In this document: positions 8,288-16,539 of the stretch, piece after piece | Position numbering within the stretch: the first letter of the stretch is position 1 | Layout of the letters: every line of letters starts with the position of its first letter | Source of the DNA: Paraburkholderia fynbosensis | GTDB lineage: Bacteria; Pseudomonadota; Gammaproteobacteria; Burkholderiales; Burkholderiaceae | Reading direction: 5' to 3' | Length of the DNA: 64,000 nt | Assembly (NCBI RefSeq): GCF_902859935.1 | Contig: NZ_CADIKI010000015.1 | Location: forward strand, 1-64,000 | Program-made: the position numbers and the translations under genes | The notes under the pieces: model-generated | Database searches by the model: none | The model's input: the letters and a program-made list of their open reading frames with translations, nothing else | Told to the model about the DNA's origin: nothing

Positions 8288-9094
8288 ATGCCTCCGCCTG
8301 AGCATCTCAACTGGCTAGTGGAGCAGCCGCCAGTGACGACAATCGAGGGAAAGCAAGTCAGGTTGTTCGAATTCGCGCATCAACCCGATAACGTTACCCT
8401 GTCCTCGTGGGCTCGGCATTTCCGACAACACTACTGTCCAGATGAGGACATCGACGCGCTGCGGTCAGCGACGGGACTGTCGCGCGCGGAGTTCCTCGCG
8501 CAGATGATATTCCCGAGCACAGTCAAGCCGGGTCCGTCGATACGCTCGGGAGACTTTGCGGAAATACTAGTATGTGATTTTCTCGAATTCTCAATGAATC
8601 ACTGGGTTCCGCGCTCCCGATTCTCGGAGAAAGCAACGCCAAACGAATCGGTGAAAGGCACGGATATCATAGGCCTATATATGTCCCCAAACGGTATTAC
8701 CGCCGAGGACACGCTGACGACCTTTGAAGTCAAGGCTCAGTTGAGCGCAGGTCGACCTCAAGCGAGACTGCAGGTGGCAGTCGACGATGCAGCGAAGGAC
8801 AAAGTGCGGCAGGCTTTTACCCTTCTTGCCATGAAGCGGAAAGCGCTCATGCATGGCGACAATGAGCGAGCTGCGCTGGTTGAGCGCTTCCAGGCAAAGG
8901 CCGACAGGCCTTTTAGAGAGCAGACGGGCGCGGCCGCTGTTTTGAGTAACGATGCATTCGATGCCGAGCTGATTGCATCGACAACAACAGCATCACATCC
9001 TCCAGGGTCAACTCTCCTACTACTAGTAATCCGGGGTGAGGATTTGATGACACTCGCTCACAGTCTTTACGCGAGAGCCGCAAATGAAGCCTGA
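8288..9094 (+). CDS. HamA-like nuclease subunit (Hachiman-type defence)
   Basis: The ATG at 8288 follows GAGGG and gives 268 residues; a TTG four codons earlier is the alternative. A PD-(D/E)xK-like core can be read at GDFAEILVCDFLEF (about residues 90-103), KGTDIIGL (about 124-131) and TTFEVKAQ (about 147-154), giving the D...ExK arrangement. Length, order and the four-residue overlap with a ~1050-residue helicase fit the Hachiman pair HamA (DUF1837 nuclease) and HamB. HamA is held inactive by HamB and degrades DNA when phage intermediates are sensed. The family call rests on architecture and weak motif similarity, so another nuclease-helicase defence pair remains possible. Codon use and base composition are lower in GC than the integrase upstream, a sign of transfer. 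Confidence 0.6.
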   Translation: MPPPEHLNWLVEQPPVTTIEGKQVRLFEFAHQPDNVTLSSWARHFRQHYCPDEDIDALRSATGLSRAEFLAQMIFPSTVKPGPSIRSGDFAEILVCDFLEFSMNHWVPRSRFSEKATPNESVKGTDIIGLYMSPNGITAEDTLTTFEVKAQLSAGRPQARLQVAVDDAAKDKVRQAFTLLAMKRKALMHGDNERAALVERFQAKADRPFREQTGAAAVLSNDAFDAELIASTTTASHPPGSTLLLLVIRGEDLMTLAHSLYARAANEA

Positions 9095-12000
9095 AGAGAA
9101 TTCTAAGCGCCTGTTCGGGATAACGCAGGCAAAAGCTAGAATGTACGAGTACGGAGTGCGACTCGACGAGCACATCGTTATTCCCGCCGGCACTCATCCA
9201 GAGGACCTATTCGCGCTAGCGATTGGCATATTGGGTGATGAAGCCGCAGCGATTTGCGACTTGTGTCATCAGCGTGGCACGGTCCTCGGAACCCGAAATG
9301 AATCGGACCAGCAGGCTCTTCGGTTTGCGGCATCGTTTTTCTATGCGTATGTTGAGTCGAAGTTCGATACTGAACTCGACGAAGAACTGCTCACGCTTGC
9401 AGCCGCCACCTTCTACCTTGCAGAAACGCCGGGAAGCAGTTTGGTCGTCAGCAACCTGTTGTCTGAGCGATTCCTGCCACGGTTGGACCCCTTCGCATTT
9501 GGCTTGCGTAGGGCGCTAATCAACCGTTGGGACACTGACGAAATCTCTCCCGACAATCGGTTTTCGCATTTGTTGAAGACCATGCTCCGCGCCGCGAGCG
9601 ATTTACTGTCCCGTGACGGCAGTGATGAGCGAATCCTTCTTAGACACTGCGATGCGTTGCGAAAAGCCGTGTATCGCAATGGCGCCTCGCGAGACATTGC
9701 GTTCGCGGATTTATGTGTTGCAGTCACGCTTCAGAAGGCCAGGAACTCAAGTCGTTTGAATTTGCCTCGGTACTCGCGACTCGATGAAGAAGCGTGGTCA
9801 GACGTTCTTCGCAAGGCAGGCTTTGTATCTGAACTTTGGCCGGCACAGCGTCTTCTAGGGAAAGCGGGCCTCTTCGCAGGCGCGTCAGCAGTCGTTCAGA
9901 TGCCGACAAGCGCAGGGAAGACTCGTGCAATTGAGCTTGTGATTCGAAGCGCAAAGTTATCCGGCAGAACTCGAACGGCTGTCGTGGTCGCACCGTTTCG
10001 CGCACTGTGCCATGAAATCTCGAATTCTCTGCGTCAGACATTTGCTGGCGAGCAAATTTCCATTGATGAACTATCGGATGTATTACAGCAAGATTTCTCG
10101 GAGTCGCTTGCCGAGCTGCTAGCCGAAGTTATCGACCGTACGCCGCAAGTGTTAGTGCTGACGCCAGAAAAGCTTCTGTATGTCTTGCGGCAAGCTCCCC
10201 AGATAGCAACAAAGATTGGATTGGTTGTCTACGATGAAGGACACCAATTCGACTCGGGTTCTCGGGGCGTAACGTATGAGCTGCTACTGACGACCCTTAA
10301 ACAACATCTTGAGCGAAATGCTCAGGTCCTGTTGGTGTCCGCGGTAATCTCCAATGCAGCAGCCGTCGGGCGTTGGCTGATTGGCGAGCGCGCTTTCGTC
10401 GTCGACGGACAAGGCTTGATGCCAACGCAGCGCTCAGTAGTTTTCACGAGCTGGCAGCATGCCCTTGGCACCCTTCAGTTCGATGCACTTGGCCAGCCGG
10501 ATGATTTCCCCTACTTCGTTCCACGAGTCATTGAGCCCTTTACGTTTCCGCTCCGCGGCAAGGAGCGCGTCGTTCGGGTCTTTCCGGGACGGGAACCGCC
10601 AGATGTTGCTTTATATCTCGGTTTGAAGCTGTCACCCCAAGGTAGCGCAGCGATTTTTTGCGGAAGGAAAGATAGTGCTGCCGGCATCGTGAAAGACGGG
10701 GTGCAATACTTTGAGAGAGGTCTGCCATATCCGTCGCCTGCTGATATTGCGAATCAGGACGAACTGGCAAAGCTCGTCTATCTTCACGTTAAGCATTTCG
10801 GCGAGGACGCTATTGTTACCAGAGGTGCGAGGTTCGGATTGCTGGCTCATCATGGCAATACGCCGCAGGGCCTGCGCCTTTGTATCGAGCATGCTGTGAA
10901 AGAGGAACTCGTGCCGCTTGTGGTATGCACGTCCACGCTCGCGCAGGGAGTAAATCTACCGCTGCGCTATCTGATTGTGTCGACGATATATCAAGGTGGA
11001 GAACGCGTGAAGGTCCGTGATTTTCACAATTTGATGGGACGGGCCGGGCGCGCTGGGATGCACATTGAGGGGTCGGTTATCTTCGCCGACACTCGCGTAT
11101 TTGACGGCAGGAACGTGCGACGTGAACGCTGGCGCTGGAATACTGTCCGAGACCTGCTGAAAGTTGACAACGTCGAGCCTACCGGTAGCTCGCTGCTTGG
11201 ACTTGTTTTTCCAATCATGAACGACGACGGCTCTCAAGAAGTGCAGCCCGCGTTCGACGTGATTGTCGCTCTGCTCGCGGACGAGGACAACGCCCTCGCG
11301 CAAATCAACGACGATGCAGAATACCTTGGTCGCGTCGGTGCGACACCGGAGCATGTCGCCGCCCAGGTCAAAATTAAAGAGAGGCTTGTGAACGCTGTTG
11401 CCAGCTTCCTGCAGGCCAGTCGTGGAAATGTCCCATTCGAAGACTTCGTTGAGGTGGTTCAAGGCCTCGCGCAGAGTACGCTGGCATACACGTTGGCATC
11501 GGACGCAGAAAAGACGCTGCTCGTTGATATATTTATCGCTATCGCTCGTGCAGTGCAAGAGCGAGAACCTGAAGCTGCAAATCAGACGAGAAACTCCCGT
11601 ACGTTGTTGGGTTTGAACGCACTTGCGAAGATTTACAGATGGTGTGAGCGCGACCGTGAAGCTGTGCTTTCCGCACAGACACAGGCTGAACTGCTGAGCA
11701 TCATCTGGCCGATTTTGCTTGAGGTGGCAGAGGATGAGCTGTTGCAAAAAATAATCGGCAAGGAGTTCCTCATCAACGTCGCGCAGACATGGTTGTCGGG
11801 GGCACCCTACGCTCAAATCGGCGAGGTCATTTTGGACGCCGGAGTCGCAAAGCGACACGGCGAAGGCGCTCGTCGATTCACGCCTGAAGATGTCGTCGAT
11901 ATTTGCGACAACTGTTTTGGGTACGAGTTTTCACTGTATTTGACTGCATTGGTGACATACTTCGACCAAGACGGGGACCCAAACACAGAAGGTACCGTGG

Positions 12001-12248
12001 ACTTGATAAAGGAGTTGCAGAGCGGCTTGAAGTACGGCCTGCCAGACCCCCTGACTGTGGCGATTCAGGAGGCAGGCTTCTCAGACAGGATGCTGTCGCA
12101 GGATTTGCGTCCCGTCTTTGAGGGTGTGCGCCACTCGCGCACGGCCGTTTTCGAGTATGTTCGAAATAACCCGGACGCTGTCCGTCCGACCTTGGACCGA
12201 TACCCATCTTATTTTCGGATGGTGCTCGACGGTATCATTCAGGGATGA
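9084..12248 (+). CDS. HamB-like superfamily 2 DNA helicase (Hachiman-type defence)
   Basis: The 1054-residue protein is a Ski2/DEAD-like SF2 helicase. An N-terminal ~260-residue region precedes Walker A at MPTSAGKTRA (about residues 272-281), motif Ia in VVVAPFRAL, motif II as DEGH in LVVYDEGHQF (about 380), motif III as LLVSAVIS, motif V in CTSTLAQGVNLP and motif VI in NLMGRAGRAG (about 648-657). The last ~380 residues are helical with no catalytic motif. It overlaps the putative nuclease gene by 11 bases, so the two are produced together. In Hachiman, HamB scans DNA and releases HamA upon detecting damaged or single-stranded structures. It ends 33 bases before the stop of a convergent gene. 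Confidence 0.7.
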   Translation: MKPEENSKRLFGITQAKARMYEYGVRLDEHIVIPAGTHPEDLFALAIGILGDEAAAICDLCHQRGTVLGTRNESDQQALRFAASFFYAYVESKFDTELDEELLTLAAATFYLAETPGSSLVVSNLLSERFLPRLDPFAFGLRRALINRWDTDEISPDNRFSHLLKTMLRAASDLLSRDGSDERILLRHCDALRKAVYRNGASRDIAFADLCVAVTLQKARNSSRLNLPRYSRLDEEAWSDVLRKAGFVSELWPAQRLLGKAGLFAGASAVVQMPTSAGKTRAIELVIRSAKLSGRTRTAVVVAPFRALCHEISNSLRQTFAGEQISIDELSDVLQQDFSESLAELLAEVIDRTPQVLVLTPEKLLYVLRQAPQIATKIGLVVYDEGHQFDSGSRGVTYELLLTTLKQHLERNAQVLLVSAVISNAAAVGRWLIGERAFVVDGQGLMPTQRSVVFTSWQHALGTLQFDALGQPDDFPYFVPRVIEPFTFPLRGKERVVRVFPGREPPDVALYLGLKLSPQGSAAIFCGRKDSAAGIVKDGVQYFERGLPYPSPADIANQDELAKLVYLHVKHFGEDAIVTRGARFGLLAHHGNTPQGLRLCIEHAVKEELVPLVVCTSTLAQGVNLPLRYLIVSTIYQGGERVKVRDFHNLMGRAGRAGMHIEGSVIFADTRVFDGRNVRRERWRWNTVRDLLKVDNVEPTGSSLLGLVFPIMNDDGSQEVQPAFDVIVALLADEDNALAQINDDAEYLGRVGATPEHVAAQVKIKERLVNAVASFLQASRGNVPFEDFVEVVQGLAQSTLAYTLASDAEKTLLVDIFIAIARAVQEREPEAANQTRNSRTLLGLNALAKIYRWCERDREAVLSAQTQAELLSIIWPILLEVAEDELLQKIIGKEFLINVAQTWLSGAPYAQIGEVILDAGVAKRHGEGARRFTPEDVVDICDNCFGYEFSLYLTALVTYFDQDGDPNTEGTVDLIKELQSGLKYGLPDPLTVAIQEAGFSDRMLSQDLRPVFEGVRHSRTAVFEYVRNNPDAVRPTLDRYPSYFRMVLDGIIQG

Positions 12249-12281
12249 GCGTGGCTCGTTGATCGAATCGAATGGGCAGGT

Positions 12282-12731
12282 CTAAACGTCTGCATGCCGG
12301 GCCAACCTAGGTACGGGTCGACGGGAGCAACGAACAAAAGTCTTGTTCGTTGACGTGACTGTCTTGCCCGTATAGTAGTTCGCGTGTTCGAATTGATGCT
12401 TGTCCAGAACATTCCGGTCCTCGACTACGGCAAGAACAAATCCCGGATTTCGTTCCATCCGACATTGCATATGGATGACCTCCGCCTGAAGTAACCGTGC
12501 CGCGCTAGCTGCCGCGACGACGATTGGAGGTGTTTGGCTTTGCAACAGATGGTCAGCAACCAACCCGCCAGCGATGGGCAACTGAATGTCCTTTTCGTAT
12601 CTCAATTGTAGGTCGGCCGCCACGCTTTTGACGATGTCAGTCAGACGAGCTTCAAAGTAGCTAGCTTGCCGTTCCGTCTGTGCAGTCTCGATGGCCCCGA
12701 TGGCATGCAGTTGTTGAGCTTCTTCTGCCAC
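12282..12731 (-). CDS. Conserved-looking 149-aa protein downstream of the Argonaute
   Basis: This frame starts at GTG 12731, about 49 bases after the Argonaute stop, and there is an in-frame stop just upstream, so it cannot extend far. It contains an Ala/Gln-rich helical start (EEAQQLHAIGAIETAQ), then PIVVAAASAARLLQAEVIHM and the motif HQFEHANYYTGKTV, which look like a folded core. I do not recognise the family. It is the third gene in the direction of the short Argonaute operon and may be a regulator or the 3' remnant of a larger gene. The last ~20 codons overlap a perfect hairpin (12328-12352) that probably terminates transcription. Confidence 0.5.
   Translation of the reverse strand: MAEEAQQLHAIGAIETAQTERQASYFEARLTDIVKSVAADLQLRYEKDIQLPIAGGLVADHLLQSQTPPIVVAAASAARLLQAEVIHMQCRMERNPGFVLAVVEDRNVLDKHQFEHANYYTGKTVTSTNKTFVRCSRRPVPRLARHADV
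12328..12352. terminator. Perfect hairpin between convergent defence operons
   Basis: CAACGAACAA and TTGTTCGTTG form a perfect 10-base stem around the loop AAGTC. It lies between the end of the plus-strand helicase gene and inside the 3' end of the minus-strand 149-residue gene, and has no strong T-run. A bidirectional terminator or an mRNA-stabilising hairpin is the simplest reading. Confidence 0.5.
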
Positions 12732-12779
12732 GCGGAAAATTAGCGAGGCGATAGCCTGTACTTCTTAAACGGCGGGGTT

Positions 12780-14351
12780 CTACACATAGTATTTGAAGTT
12801 CGCGCGCCACTTCTCCGGTGGAAGTCCAGGGTTTGCGAGCAGAATTTCACCAACACGATCCGAGTACTTCACCGTTATCGGTTGTCCTTCACCCAGTACA
12901 CAGGCGTTGTAGTTGAGCTTGGTCAGTCCGAGAACATCTTTTGCAATCTGGACCAAGTCTCCCTCGCCGTGCTGGATGGTGATTGACAAAGGTACTGGTA
13001 CTTCGAATCCATCGTAAGTGCCCAATCGTGGCTTGAATCCATTCGTGAACAGCAATCCGTAACGGGATGTCCGTTCCCAGAGTACACCTCGTAAAACTGG
13101 ATGCTGTCCTCGCTTCGCAGTATCCGGATTGTTGTCATGCCGGTAGAGGCGGTACGTGTTCCGCTCTTGGTTCACTCGAATTGCGACGAGGTCGACTCCA
13201 GGTGGGCAAGCCCGTTTAAAACCCTCGTACTCTTCCGCGTCAATGCCAGACCGAGCGTGCAGGAAAATCTCCTTCAATGGCCTTCCGTCCTGTTCTCGAT
13301 ACGTTGCCAAGACGCCGCGCAGTAGCGCTTCGGCCTTTTCTGGTGGCAGATGGAACTCCTTGCGCTCAGCGGAATACCAAGGGCCAAACTCGCCTATGAA
13401 GACGACTCCATCCCCGCTGTCCAAGAACATTTGCGCCGCGCAACACGCGTTCTGACCGGTGTCTGTGCGCTTGTATGCCAAGCCGACATAGCAAACGCCT
13501 TCGCGAGCCCAAGGGGTCTTCCAGGGTTTCGAGCCACACTTGTAGTAAACGGCTGTGGCAAAATTCCAAAGTCGGTCCGACAGTGGATTCGCTCCCTTCA
13601 ACCCTTGCCTCACCTGTTCCGTAATGCGCAATGTCGATTCTCGGATGATTTGAACAGGCAGTTCAGCCTCCATCATTCTGGCCTTCAATTGGCGCCTAAA
13701 ATCTGGGGACATCGAGTGCGATTCTTCAAATTCTTCGATGTCACCAATTATCTCAGCGACATCGGGTTCGTCATCGAACATCCGCGTTTGGCCCGCGTCG
13801 CGGTCAGCGATTGCTTTGGTCAGAAACGTCTTCTCGTCTTTACTTCGTGACAACTCGCTTTGCTTCGAGACCGCAACAGAGGCATTCGGTCGGCAGTTCT
13901 CGGCGACCTCGTCTGGCACGACACAGATAGCGAGGGCAGGCCTCGAGTCCAATTTTGCAAGCCGGCCCATCTCGTTCACGTAGAGGTTTGCCACGGCAAA
14001 GGCTCGGTCGAACTTATCGGCGATGCGGGACGCATCAGACAGGGCTACTGCGTCAATTGCGAAGCTTCGAACTGGGTTTGGCCATTTAGGACCGAAAGCT
14101 ACATCGAACCCGGGGTAAGGCGGCCATGCGCGATGCTTTTGCGGGTCAACACAAGACGCCGGCGCGTTCAATGCTTCGCACCATTCGCTCCAAAGTTCAA
14201 TCCCTTCTTTCGTGCCGACTACTACCGTGTCTGGAATTTGTGTTCGCGCTTCGGCGGGGCCAAACAGTGCGAGTCCGTCGTGGGGGTCTTCGGCCATCTG
14301 GTCGTGGCCGAATAAGAGCAGTGGTTCGCCAAGATAGTGAAATTTGTTCAT
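12780..14351 (-). CDS. Short prokaryotic Argonaute (MID-PIWI)
   Basis: The 523-residue protein lacks N and PAZ domains, as short Argonautes do. A MID region (to about residue 285) is followed by a PIWI domain with CYVGLAYKR (about 287-295), VVFIGEFGPWY (about 317-326), EIFLHARSGID, RYGLLFTNGFKPRLGTYDG and the closing PVPLSITIQHGEGD segment, ending NFKYYV. At the first PIWI strand active nucleases have Asp after YxG; here it is Leu-Ala-Tyr-Lys, so slicing activity is presumably absent. Short Argonautes use guide RNA to detect invader DNA and switch on an associated APAZ-effector protein. Its ATG overlaps the stop of the APAZ-effector gene (ATGA), which gives co-translation and a 1:1 complex. 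Confidence 0.88.
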   Translation of the reverse strand: MNKFHYLGEPLLLFGHDQMAEDPHDGLALFGPAEARTQIPDTVVVGTKEGIELWSEWCEALNAPASCVDPQKHRAWPPYPGFDVAFGPKWPNPVRSFAIDAVALSDASRIADKFDRAFAVANLYVNEMGRLAKLDSRPALAICVVPDEVAENCRPNASVAVSKQSELSRSKDEKTFLTKAIADRDAGQTRMFDDEPDVAEIIGDIEEFEESHSMSPDFRRQLKARMMEAELPVQIIRESTLRITEQVRQGLKGANPLSDRLWNFATAVYYKCGSKPWKTPWAREGVCYVGLAYKRTDTGQNACCAAQMFLDSGDGVVFIGEFGPWYSAERKEFHLPPEKAEALLRGVLATYREQDGRPLKEIFLHARSGIDAEEYEGFKRACPPGVDLVAIRVNQERNTYRLYRHDNNPDTAKRGQHPVLRGVLWERTSRYGLLFTNGFKPRLGTYDGFEVPVPLSITIQHGEGDLVQIAKDVLGLTKLNYNACVLGEGQPITVKYSDRVGEILLANPGLPPEKWRANFKYYV

Positions 14352-16177
14352 GCTTCTTCGTGCCTCTCGCCAGACGGTGCGTAATCTTCAGTGCCTTCTG
14401 CATCTCGCGAACGATATTCAGCGATTTCTTCGCCGATGTCTGGCGCGCGGGCCAGAGCCACAACATCCAGACCTACTGGACACTCCCACATCAAAGGTCG
14501 CGTTGACATCGTGACCGAGCGAGGTCCCGTTCCTATCTGGATTGTGTCCGGGCCCGTTTCGAGGCTTTGGACTATGCCGAGAAGCAAACGCAGCCACTTT
14601 TGGTTCCACCAAGACTTCGTGACGATTTTTCTTCGACGATTGATTTCAGGACCCTCAAACGGCACGCCTTCGAGAGTCGTTACGCGAACGTATATGCGCA
14701 ATAAAACCTCCCAACTGCCGTCTGGGCCCTGCTTGGGAGAGAATGCGGGTGACAATTGGTAAGCGAACTTCGACGCCCGCTCGCCATATCCTTTTTGGAC
14801 TTGGCCGGTCAGTTGGGTCCACGTCGTCCGGCCATCGACGTTCCGGACTGTCTGCTTGCGCTCGCCGACTTTCGGCGCAGGAAAATAGAGTACATCGCGT
14901 GACATGCATCGTTCGAGGCCTTTTTCATAACAGGCGACCTCCAGACTCCGACGAATCAGCTCTGTTGCCACGTTCTTGGTTCGACGCCCCTCTGTTTCTG
15001 GAAAGTGCGACCAGAGAACCTCCGAGGGGCGTGCGCTTCGACGAATCGGTGCTGTGGCGGGAGGATGAGTGAAGGCAGCTACTCTTCGCTCATGAATGAT
15101 TGCAAACGCCCACGACTTTCGGAGGTCGCTCATTTCGGATTTGGTTAGTGTCTTCACCAAATCGAAGAGCAGCATCGCCTCAGGAACCTTCACGGCAAAC
15201 GCGTTTGCAAAGACCGGTTCAGGTTCGGGCACTGTGACCGAGGAAGGGAAATAGTCGCGCAACGCTATCTGCCGACCACGCTCTACTTCATGGGACAAGG
15301 GGACACCGAGTGAAGAAAGACGCTGCAGAACGTGTTGAAGGCCTGTATTCCAAGATGGCGTGAAGCTTGCAGGTTCTAGTTTTGCAATCCTCGAGGGAAG
15401 GCGTCCAGCAACGTACCCACTACCTGCGCAAGGCACAACGAAATCCTCTCGCATGCCGGCAATTGTGCATCTTTCGAGGAACGCAGAATCTTCCAGGCCG
15501 GATGTCGACAAAAAGGGAAGGTAGAGGCGTGCACGTGACTCAATGAGTTGACGAACGGTATCGTCGACATTCTCTCCCTGGACGGGGGCAGTACCTTGGC
15601 ACCAAGTCCGGTATCCGGCCAAGGTGAGGCGGCGGGCGAGCCAAGCGGCGGCGGCGTGGTCTGCGGGAACATGGTCAATCAGAATCGTGTCGTGACTTGC
15701 CGATATCGATTGGCCTCCGCGCTGTGGGAAGAACGGTGGAGTAAAAATGCTCGGGTGTTGTGCCAACAAATGCTTTTGGGGGCCGGCGAGTTGTACCCGC
15801 ATACGTTCAATGTCGAACAGGTCCAGTTTCCAACCGTACTCAGCTGCCAAGAGCTCGCGGGCCCAATCCTTCTCTGAGGCCGAGAGGGCCTGTGTGCAAG
15901 CAAACACGAAGAGGTCAGGACCGTGGCCTTTCTCAAGAACTCGATTGCAGTCAGAGCGCAGTTTTTGTCTCCAGTCGCTGCGCACTGTGTAGGCAAAAAC
16001 TATTTTTCTGCCATCTTCGAGCGGGATGATAACTGCATCGCGACCTTCATCCCCGGTTCCGCCTAATGGGTCGATGGCGATATATCCGACGCCAGCTAAC
16101 AAGGCCGAACAAAGACGCTCGAAAACACGGTAATTGGTTAAATTTTCAAGGCAATAAAGAATCGGGTCGGCGGACAT
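14348..16177 (-). CDS. Mrr-like nuclease fold + TIR + APAZ effector of the short Argonaute
   Basis: Three parts can be read in this 609-residue protein. Residues ~10-140 look like a Mrr/PD-(D/E)xK restriction fold: FERLCSALLAGVGY, GGTGDEGRDAVI (Asp47) and KIVFAYTVRSDWRQKL, where the usual Q/ExK position is atypical. Residues ~163-290 are a TIR domain: DTILIDHVPADHAAAAWLA, YRTWCQ, ESRARLYLPFLS and SAFLERC, where Glu235 sits at the usual NADase glutamate position. Residues ~300-600 are an APAZ domain with CYEKGLERCMSRDVLYFP. TIR-APAZ with short Argonaute is the SPARTA system, which depletes NAD(P) after guide-directed DNA recognition. The additional N-terminal nuclease-like domain is the odd part. 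It is first in the operon and overlaps the Argonaute gene by four bases. Confidence 0.85.
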   Translation of the reverse strand: MSADPILYCLENLTNYRVFERLCSALLAGVGYIAIDPLGGTGDEGRDAVIIPLEDGRKIVFAYTVRSDWRQKLRSDCNRVLEKGHGPDLFVFACTQALSASEKDWARELLAAEYGWKLDLFDIERMRVQLAGPQKHLLAQHPSIFTPPFFPQRGGQSISASHDTILIDHVPADHAAAAWLARRLTLAGYRTWCQGTAPVQGENVDDTVRQLIESRARLYLPFLSTSGLEDSAFLERCTIAGMREDFVVPCAGSGYVAGRLPSRIAKLEPASFTPSWNTGLQHVLQRLSSLGVPLSHEVERGRQIALRDYFPSSVTVPEPEPVFANAFAVKVPEAMLLFDLVKTLTKSEMSDLRKSWAFAIIHERRVAAFTHPPATAPIRRSARPSEVLWSHFPETEGRRTKNVATELIRRSLEVACYEKGLERCMSRDVLYFPAPKVGERKQTVRNVDGRTTWTQLTGQVQKGYGERASKFAYQLSPAFSPKQGPDGSWEVLLRIYVRVTTLEGVPFEGPEINRRRKIVTKSWWNQKWLRLLLGIVQSLETGPDTIQIGTGPRSVTMSTRPLMWECPVGLDVVALARAPDIGEEIAEYRSRDAEGTEDYAPSGERHEEA

Positions 16178-16539
16178 GGCCGTTAATCCATCACAATGGT
16201 CGGATTGCTAATAAGGGAGCGGGAAATTTCGCCAGCGAGGCGTACTTTGCATCATAGCGGGGATTTCGTCGCAACGGACTATGAGGTTCGCTCGGTCATG
16301 TCTATTGAGATTTTTCCGCACTTGGAGATTTCGCACCATCCCCCCAGTTAGCCTTGGCATCCGGTGTTCCGTGCAGTTGAGTTACTGCGAACGGAACACC
16401 AAGTGTTGGGCGCTCACTTTATGTCCTATCCGTGACAGTCGGCTGGCATGACAGCCATCTCGTTAGGTCACAGCTTCTGACACGAGCGTCGCCCAAGTTT
16501 TTCAAAGATCGCGCGAACTCATTGCGTCGGTTTCAGCAC
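16178..16539. other. Intergenic region upstream of the Argonaute operon
   Basis: No gene is seen. It must contain the promoter of the minus-strand Argonaute operon and the 3' end of the minus-strand DUF6236-like transcript. A strong inverted repeat lies at 16363-16400. Confidence 0.5.
16363..16400. promoter_or_regulatory. Long inverted repeat upstream of the Argonaute operon
   Basis: GGTGTTCCGT and ACGGAACACC are perfect 10-base arms, and inside them CAGT pairs with ACTG, giving about 14 paired bases around TGAGTT. It sits about 185 bases upstream of the effector start and 140 bases past the DUF6236-like stop. It could be a terminator without a T-run, a regulator's operator, or a recombination site of the island. 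Confidence 0.4.
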
